Source: JBKHYG01 sp046565595 | GTDB lineage: Bacteria; Actinomycetota; AC-67 | Reading direction: 5' to 3' | Assembly (NCBI GenBank): GCA_046565595.1 | Contig: JBKHYG010000092.1 | Location: 1-15,111, forward strand | DNA length: 15,111 nt | In this document: positions 11,553 through 15,111 of the stretch, in pieces | Layout of the letters: each line of letters opens with the position of its first letter | Position numbering within the stretch: position 1 is the first letter of the stretch | Notes under the pieces: model-generated | What the model was told of the DNA's origin: nothing | The model's database searches: none | What the model saw: only the letters and a program-made list of their open reading frames with translations | Made by a program: the position numbers and the translations under genes

Positions 11553-12413
11553 TCAGATCCTGGCACCCAGCGACCGGAGCTGGGCGAGACGCTCTTCGAG
11601 CGGCGGGTGGCTCATGAACAACTTCGACACGCCCTTACCTGCGAACGGAGCGTGAAGGAACAGGTGGCTGACAGCCGGATTCATCTCGGGAACGGGTCGA
11701 TTCCGGGCGGCCGCGTCTATCTTGACAAGCGCCCTGGCAAGGGGTGTGGCGTCCCCTAGGAGTTTGGCACCGGTGGCGTCGGCGTGGGCTTCGCGGCTCC
11801 GGCTGACGGCCATCTGGATCATGAAGGCCGCGATGGGGGCCAGGATGAGGCTGAGGAGCGCAGCGACGGCCCCGAAGGGGCCCGAGTCACGGCTGTCTCG
11901 GCCGCCACCCAACATGGCGCCCCACATGGCGATGCGAGCGAGGAAGGTGATGGCCGCCGCAACCGTCGCGGCAACCGCGCCGACCAGGATGTCGCGGTTC
12001 CGGACATGACTGATCTCGTGAGCCAAGACCCCGGTGAGTTCGTCCTCGTCCAGGACATCCAGGATGCCTTCGGTGACGGCAACCGCAGCGTGTTCGGGAT
12101 CGCGTCCGGTCGCGAAGGCGTTCGGCTGCCGGGCAGGCATGAGATATAGCCGCGGCATCGGCATGTCGGCCTTGCGGCACAACTCGCGCACTATCCGGTA
12201 CAGCCAAGGAGCCTGCTCTTCTGTGACCGGCTGGGACTTCGTCATCTTCAGCACGATCTTGTCGCTGAACCAATATGAGCCCATGTTCATGACCACGGCG
12301 AAGATCAGCCCGAACATGGCCCAGGTACGGCCGCCCAGCGCCTGGCCGACGACGACGAAGAGGCCGCCGAGGGCAGCCAGGAAGACCCAGGTTCGGATCG
12401 TGTTCTTGCTCAT
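11553..12413 (-). CDS. htpX: HtpX-type M48 membrane metalloprotease
   Basis: A 286-residue zinc-dependent inner-membrane protease that degrades misfolded membrane proteins, length usual for HtpX. The active site LAHEISHVRNRD is at 130-141 with HEXXH at 132-136; the third ligand is Glu208 in SREAHAD. Upstream is the family signature MPRLYLMPARQPNAFATGRD (86-105). Hydrophobic segments are at about 8-27, 33-50, 142-168 and 182-205, giving four membrane spans with the zinc site in the cytoplasm. The start is the ATG at 12413; a GTG at 12416 is equally likely because a TACCCT -10 box lies 7 nt before it and there is no Shine-Dalgarno. It stands alone between nuoN and the M23 peptidase gene, on the same strand. 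Confidence 0.95.
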   Translation of the reverse strand: MSKNTIRTWVFLAALGGLFVVVGQALGGRTWAMFGLIFAVVMNMGSYWFSDKIVLKMTKSQPVTEEQAPWLYRIVRELCRKADMPMPRLYLMPARQPNAFATGRDPEHAAVAVTEGILDVLDEDELTGVLAHEISHVRNRDILVGAVAATVAAAITFLARIAMWGAMLGGGRDSRDSGPFGAVAALLSLILAPIAAFMIQMAVSRSREAHADATGAKLLGDATPLARALVKIDAAARNRPVPEMNPAVSHLFLHAPFAGKGVSKLFMSHPPLEERLAQLRSLGARI

Positions 12414-12423
12414 CACGCTCGTA

Positions 12424-12429
12424 AGGGTA
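12424..12429 (-). promoter_or_regulatory. Candidate htpX leaderless -10 box
   Basis: TACCCT on the - strand, 7 nt before the GTG at 12416 and 10 nt before the ATG at 12413. No ribosome binding site is present. An inverted repeat TTAGC-N5-GCTAA lies further upstream at 12481-12495 and could be a regulatory site. Confidence 0.45.
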
Positions 12430-12551
12430 CCTTGCGGGAGCCCTGCCGACCGGCCGAGAGCAGGCTGGCGAGGTGAACTCTTAGCCGATTGCTAACTGGC
12501 CGGCATCGCCGGCGGCAGCGATGTCGGCGAAGGCAGGGTTCGGGAAGCCGC

Positions 12552-12567
12552 TCGGGGCTGCCCCCGA
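12552..12567 (-). terminator. Hairpin downstream of nuoN (weak terminator candidate)
   Basis: A perfect 6-bp stem TCGGGG / CCCCGA with a 4-nt loop, about 19 nt after the nuoN stop codon. No T tract follows, so termination is uncertain. The rest of the 172-base gap to htpX shows only the 12481-12495 inverted repeat. Confidence 0.3.
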
Positions 12568-12585
12568 CAAGGCGAGGTCTGGATG

Positions 12586-14043
12586 TCAGCCAGCCACGAG
12601 CGTGGAGCGTGGACTGAAGGTGTTGAACAGGTCCGGGTACACCGTCAGGATCGCTATGACGATCGCCATCACCGCGATCGCCGCGCCCAGCGGGACCGCG
12701 ACCGACACCCTGCGTTCGTCGGCCGGCTCGCGGAGGAACATCCGCCCCGCAAGCGACAGGTAGTAGTAGAGGCCGATCACGGTATTTATGACCATCACCG
12801 CCGCGATCCACGCTACATCGGCTTCCAGCGATACCCGGAACACGAAGAATTTGGCCCAGAACCCGGCCGTCGGGATCATCCCTGCAAGGGACAGCAGGAA
12901 GAACATCATCGACATCGCGAGCGCGGGTTTGCGTCGGGCGAGTCCGTCGAAATCGCTGACATCGTGGCCGATGGTCTTGCCGACGGGGATGACCACAGCG
13001 AAGGCTCCGAGGTTCATCACCGAGTAGATGAGCAGGTAGGTAAGCGCAGCAGCGAAGGCGTCCTGCTGGACGGCCGCTGGCTGTCCGGCGATCACGGCGA
13101 ACGGAAGCAGGATGTAGCCGGCTTGCGCGATGGAGGAGTAAGCGAGGAGGCGAACCACATTGGTCTGGCTGAGGGCAGTGATGTTCCCGAGTGTCATGGT
13201 CGCCACGCTCAGCACCGCGAACCCGGGCGCCCACACATGGCCGTAGGCAGGGAACGCCAGGAAGCAGATCTGCAGCAAGCCGGCGAAACCCGCCGCCTTC
13301 GACGCGACCGACAGGAACGCCGCAACCGGCACCGGCGCTCCTTCGTAGGTGTCGGGAGCCCAGAAATGGAACGGCACCGCCGACACCTTGAAGGCGAAGC
13401 CAGCGACGACCAGCAGGATGCACGCGAACACCAGTGGCTGGGCGAAGCCCGGCACGAGAGGTAGACGCTCCGCGATGAGCGGGAGCAGGGTGGAGCCGGT
13501 CATGCCGTAGAGCATCGACATGCCGAAGAGCATGATGGCGGTCGAGAGCACACCGATCAGGAAGAATTTGATGGCGGCCTCGCCGCCCTCGGTCTGACGC
13601 TTGCGGAAGCCCGAGAGGATGAATCCCGGGATCGAGATCGTCTCGAGGGCGATGAACAAGGTGATCAGCTCGCGAGCGCTGGGCAGTACCAGCATGCCGA
13701 GCAGGCTCGCCAGGACCAGGAAGTGGAACTCGCCCTGAGAGCCTTCTTCGGTCTCCCGCATGTGGTTCGCGCTCACGAGGATCGTCAACGCCGTCGCACC
13801 CAGGAACAGGAACTTGAACAGCACCGCGTACCGGTCGACGACGAAGGCACCTCCGAAGGTCGAGCGGTCCTCTCCGATCAATGTTCCAAGAGCGATCGCC
13901 GCAGCTCCGATCCCTACCAGGGACAGGATCGGGTTGATGAACTTGAGCCGGAGCGGCAGGAAGAGATCGACCACGAGGACGGCCAGCAGCACGCCCGTTG
14001 TGATCAGTTCGGGCGCGATAGCGTGATAGTCGATCTCAAGCAT
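12586..14043 (-). CDS. nuoN: NADH-quinone oxidoreductase subunit N
   Basis: A 485-residue antiporter-like membrane subunit of complex I, which couples NADH oxidation to proton pumping. Length and motifs fit NuoN. A conserved Glu134 sits in LFIALETISIPGFILSG. The channel lysines appear as Lys219 (GFAFKVSAVPFHFWAPDTYEG) and Lys249 (AFLSVASKAAGFAG), and RRKPALAMSMMFFLLSLAGM marks the discontinuous helix region. About 14 transmembrane helices are expected. The ATG at 14043 follows an AGGTGAG ribosome binding site that overlaps the nuoM stop, 7 nt upstream, so the two are translationally linked. It is the last gene of the nuo operon; a weak hairpin follows. Confidence 0.97.
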   Translation of the reverse strand: MLEIDYHAIAPELITTGVLLAVLVVDLFLPLRLKFINPILSLVGIGAAAIALGTLIGEDRSTFGGAFVVDRYAVLFKFLFLGATALTILVSANHMRETEEGSQGEFHFLVLASLLGMLVLPSARELITLFIALETISIPGFILSGFRKRQTEGGEAAIKFFLIGVLSTAIMLFGMSMLYGMTGSTLLPLIAERLPLVPGFAQPLVFACILLVVAGFAFKVSAVPFHFWAPDTYEGAPVPVAAFLSVASKAAGFAGLLQICFLAFPAYGHVWAPGFAVLSVATMTLGNITALSQTNVVRLLAYSSIAQAGYILLPFAVIAGQPAAVQQDAFAAALTYLLIYSVMNLGAFAVVIPVGKTIGHDVSDFDGLARRKPALAMSMMFFLLSLAGMIPTAGFWAKFFVFRVSLEADVAWIAAVMVINTVIGLYYYLSLAGRMFLREPADERRVSVAVPLGAAIAVMAIVIAILTVYPDLFNTFSPRSTLVAG

Positions 14044-14050
14044 GTTCAGC

Positions 14051-15111
14051 TCACCTGAAGACGCTGGTCAAGGTGACGACCGCATCGTTGGTCATGTCCA
14101 GGATCGCGCGAGGCCAGACACCCAGCGCGAGTATCGAGACGAGCAGAGGCGCCCACGCGATCCACTCCATCGGGCGAACATCGTCTATCGAGGAGTCTTC
14201 CTTCCACTTGTCGCGCAACTGTCCGAGGTTCAAGCGTTGGATCAGCCAGAGCATGTAACCCGCGGTGAGGATGGTGCCGATGGCTCCGAAGACCGCGAAG
14301 GTGCGGTACAGCCCGATGTTCAGACCCTCTGCCGGGGTGAACGCGGACAGCAGCGCGAGGATCTCTCCCCAGAAGCCCGCGAGACCCGGGAGACCCAACG
14401 AGGCGATGCCGGTGAAGATCATTAGCACGCCCATGCGAGGCAACTTCTGCAACACGCCCGGGCCGATGTCGTCGATCATGCGCGTGTGGTAGCGCTCGTA
14501 CATCGAACCAGCCAGGAAGAACAGCATCCCGGTGACGACTCCGTGGGCGACCATCCCGAAGATTGCAGCGTTGATGCCGGCCGGGGTAAGGGTGGAGATC
14601 CCGAGCATCACGAAGCCCATGTGCCCAACCGAGCTGAACGCGATCAGTCGTTTGATATCTGATTGCGCGAAGCAGTTGAGCGCACCGTAGATGATGGCTA
14701 TCACCGCCAGCGCTCCAATATAGGGAGCCCAATCTCTGGCTGTGTCGGGGAGGATGGGCAGCGCGATGCGGATGAACGCATAGGTGCCCATCTTCAGCAT
14801 GATCGCCGCCAGCAACACCGAACCGACCGTCGGCGCATCCCCGTGCGCATCGGGTAGCCATGTATGGAACGGCCACATCGGCACCTTGATCGCGAATCCG
14901 AGGAACAACCCGAGGAACACGAGGTTCTGGAAACCAGGTGTCCCGAAGGGGCCGTTCTGCGCCAGCAGCAACATGTCGAAGGTACGCGCTCCGTCGATGT
15001 TGCTTCGGAAATAGAGCGCCAGGAAACTCAACAGCATGAAGACCGAACCGAACAGCGTGTAGAGGAAGAACTTGATCGCTGAGTATTCCTTGCGCTCAGA
15101 ACCCCAGATCG
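14051..15111 (-). CDS. nuoM: NADH-quinone oxidoreductase subunit M (5' end outside window)
   Basis: The reading frame continues to the window edge, so about 352 C-terminal residues are visible and the start lies outside. Complex I antiporter-like subunit: the hallmark FAIKVPMWPFHTWLPDAHGD, then GSVLLAAIMLKMGTYAF, followed by SDIKRLIAFSSVGHMGFVML, all characteristic of NuoM. The last residues are TSVFR, followed directly by nuoN. Upstream sequence reads IWGSERKEYSAIKFFLYTLF, again in frame and family-typical. Multiple transmembrane helices, none disrupted. The genes upstream in the operon (nuoL and others) are presumably beyond the right edge. Confidence 0.97.
   Translation of the reverse strand, partial: IWGSERKEYSAIKFFLYTLFGSVFMLLSFLALYFRSNIDGARTFDMLLLAQNGPFGTPGFQNLVFLGLFLGFAIKVPMWPFHTWLPDAHGDAPTVGSVLLAAIMLKMGTYAFIRIALPILPDTARDWAPYIGALAVIAIIYGALNCFAQSDIKRLIAFSSVGHMGFVMLGISTLTPAGINAAIFGMVAHGVVTGMLFFLAGSMYERYHTRMIDDIGPGVLQKLPRMGVLMIFTGIASLGLPGLAGFWGEILALLSAFTPAEGLNIGLYRTFAVFGAIGTILTAGYMLWLIQRLNLGQLRDKWKEDSSIDDVRPMEWIAWAPLLVSILALGVWPRAILDMTNDAVVTLTSVFR

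Noticed and set aside
12583..13464. Long + strand open frame (293 residues) opposite nuoN, and an overlapping - strand frame at 12413-13423
   Set aside because: Both are high-GC shadows of nuoN: low-complexity Arg/Glu/His translations, no start signals, and nuoN itself is unmistakable.
14046..14876. 276-residue - strand frame overlapping nuoM
   Set aside because: Out-of-frame shadow of nuoM with an Arg/His-rich composition.

Overview
The window looks like the chromosome of a high-GC actinobacterium (Actinomycetota); lineage below phylum cannot be fixed. Evidence: GC-rich coding sequence; the block tRNA-Tyr / tRNA-Thr / tRNA-Met / rpmG / hadA-like / hadB-like, which matches the order I recall for mycobacteria and streptomycetes; tRNAs without encoded CCA; and several genes that seem leaderless, with a TANNNT -10 box 6-10 nt from the start codon and no Shine-Dalgarno.

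Layout. 1-1605 (-): fabG, hadA-like and hadB-like genes of type II fatty acid synthesis, tightly coupled. 1606-3650 (+): three exported proteins of unknown function. The last two form a two-gene operon (ATGA overlap) flanked by exact 37-bp copies of a terminator sequence. Their promoter has a (CT)10 microsatellite between -35 and -10. 3666-4062 (-): rpmG, tRNA-Met, tRNA-Thr. 4122-7192 (-): a MidA/NDUFAF7-type methyltransferase, a secreted PNGase-like protein, a HigB/HigA-type toxin-antitoxin pair and tRNA-Tyr. 7270-10078 (+): yajQ, an SRPBCC protein, an acyl-CoA desaturase and its adjacent TetR regulator, with a double palindromic operator over the desaturase promoter. 10075-12413 (-): a secreted M23 peptidase with a structured leader and an HtpX membrane protease. 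12586-15111 (-): nuoN and the 3' part of nuoM (respiratory complex I).

How the genes fit together. Most of the window is housekeeping: fatty acid elongation, desaturation, translation, complex I and envelope quality control. The accessory elements sit inside conserved blocks: the exported-protein cassette between fabG and rpmG, and the higBA/PNGase-like set between tRNA-Tyr and midA. The most unusual features are the promoter whose spacer is a dinucleotide repeat (candidate phase variation), the duplicated terminator flanking that operon, the tandem operator at the desaturase gene, and a higA promoter whose spacer is filled by a palindrome.
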